This document shows positions 5,486-6,133 of a stretch of 6,133 bases of DNA, piece after piece (position 1 is the stretch's first letter; each line of letters starts with the position of its first letter). The position numbers and the translations under genes are program-made. This DNA is from Pseudomonadota bacterium. GTDB lineage: Bacteria > Pseudomonadota > Alphaproteobacteria > Rhizobiales > Xanthobacteraceae. The stretch is taken from assembly GCA_023405565.1 (NCBI GenBank), contig JAEXXW010000452.1:1-6133 (forward strand), read 5' to 3'. The notes beneath the pieces were generated by a model, which ran no database searches, was not told the origin of the DNA, and was given only the letters and a program-made list of their open reading frames with translations.

Positions 5486-6133
5486 GCGATCTTGCCAAGG
5501 CCCGGCCTGCGTTATGGACGCCGGGCGACTGGAACGCCTTTTTCGGTTTCGGCACCAACATTCTCGTCAACATGCTGGTGCTGACTGGCCTGCTGCGCTT
5601 CGTGCTGAAGATGCCGGACTCGATCGTGTTCGGCCGCATCCTGCCCGCAATGGGCCTGATGATGTTCCTGTCCACGATGTATTATGCGTGGCTCGCCTAT
5701 AAGCTCGCGCTGAAGACCGGGCGGTCCGACGTCTGCGCGTTGCCCTCGGGCATCAGCGTGCCGCACATGTTTGTTGTGACCTTCGTCATCATGCTACCGA
5801 TCACGCTGAGGACGAACGATCCGATCAAGGGCTGGGAAGCGGGTCTTGTCTGGGTGTTCTTCCAGAGTTTCATCCTGATGATCGGCGGCTTCATCGCGCC
5901 ATATATCCGCCGGATCACGCCGCGCGCCGCATTGCTTGGTACACTGGCCGGCGTGTCGATCACTTTCATCTCGATGCGGCCCGCACTCGAGATGTTCATG
6001 ACACCGCAGATCGGATTGGTGTGTTTCGCGATCATCCTCGTAAGCTGGTTCGGCGGCGTGAAATATCCGAAGGGCATTCCCGCCGGCTTGATCGCGATTG
6101 CCGCCGGCATGCTGATCGCATGGGGCTCGAATA
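5482..6133 (+). CDS. Putative xanthine/uracil-type (NCS2-like) permease, 3'-partial
   Basis: An open frame runs from the ATG at 5482 off the window end, giving 217 complete codons. It starts inside the hydrolase stop (ATGA) with GGGGGAG at 5471-5477 as ribosome site. The product is a polytopic membrane protein. Hydrophobic segments fall at about residues 20-42, 50-73, 84-109, 120-142, 149-165, 177-192 and 198-214, with short charged loops such as KTGRSD (78-83) and RTNDPIKGWE (110-119). ALPSGISVPH (86-95) sits at the start of a membrane span, similar in style to the substrate-site segments of nucleobase permeases, and the late KGIPAGLIAIAAG (197-209) also fits that group. I therefore favour an NCS2-like nucleobase or related-compound transporter, but the second half is missing and the substrate is unknown. 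Coupling to an amidohydrolase suggests import of its substrate. Confidence 0.75.
   Translation, partial: MSDLAKARPALWTPGDWNAFFGFGTNILVNMLVLTGLLRFVLKMPDSIVFGRILPAMGLMMFLSTMYYAWLAYKLALKTGRSDVCALPSGISVPHMFVVTFVIMLPITLRTNDPIKGWEAGLVWVFFQSFILMIGGFIAPYIRRITPRAALLGTLAGVSITFISMRPALEMFMTPQIGLVCFAIILVSWFGGVKYPKGIPAGLIAIAAGMLIAWGSN

Noticed and set aside
4553..5490. Direct repeat ATGAGCGAT at 4553 and 5482
   Set aside because: Nine bases only; the first copy opens a frame of three codons and the second is the permease start. Coincidence is likely.

Overview
The window is GC-rich, densely packed bacterial DNA. Protein sequences, the strong GC bias at third codon positions and the gene neighbourhood suggest an alphaproteobacterium, probably of the Hyphomicrobiales (Bradyrhizobium/Rhodopseudomonas/Afipia-like). 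That placement is inference from sequence feel, not from a search.

Positions 1-4054 hold a complete set of the four late biotin-ring genes, arranged as two convergent two-gene units. On the + strand, bioB (5' end cut by the window edge) overlaps bioA by the four bases GTGA. On the - strand, bioF overlaps bioD by the four bases ATGA. The two units meet tail to tail at 2217-2220, where a single palindromic CTAG supplies the stop codon of bioA on one strand and of bioD on the other. Together BioF, BioA, BioD and BioB convert pimeloyl thioester plus alanine to biotin. No pimelate-forming gene (bioC/H/I/Z) and no biotin regulator lies in the window.

A 114-base divergent region (4055-4168) separates bioF from crcB, a small four-helix fluoride channel gene on the + strand. 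This region carries several short inverted repeats, but I recognise neither a fluoride riboswitch nor a BioR operator. A second, 222-base intergenic region (4544-4765) follows crcB. It contains an imperfect palindrome centred on TTGTATACAA, the style of operator bound by GntR-family repressors, and then a hairpin that buries the ribosome-binding site of the next gene.

The last unit begins at 4766 with an isochorismatase-superfamily cysteine hydrolase resembling biuret amidohydrolase. It overlaps by ATGA a multi-spanning membrane protein (5482 to the window end, incomplete) that looks like a xanthine/uracil-type permease. The pair looks like an uptake-and-hydrolysis module for a small nitrogenous amide or a purine/pyrimidine-related compound. 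It is the least understood part of the window. No RNA genes, mobile elements or CRISPR arrays were seen.
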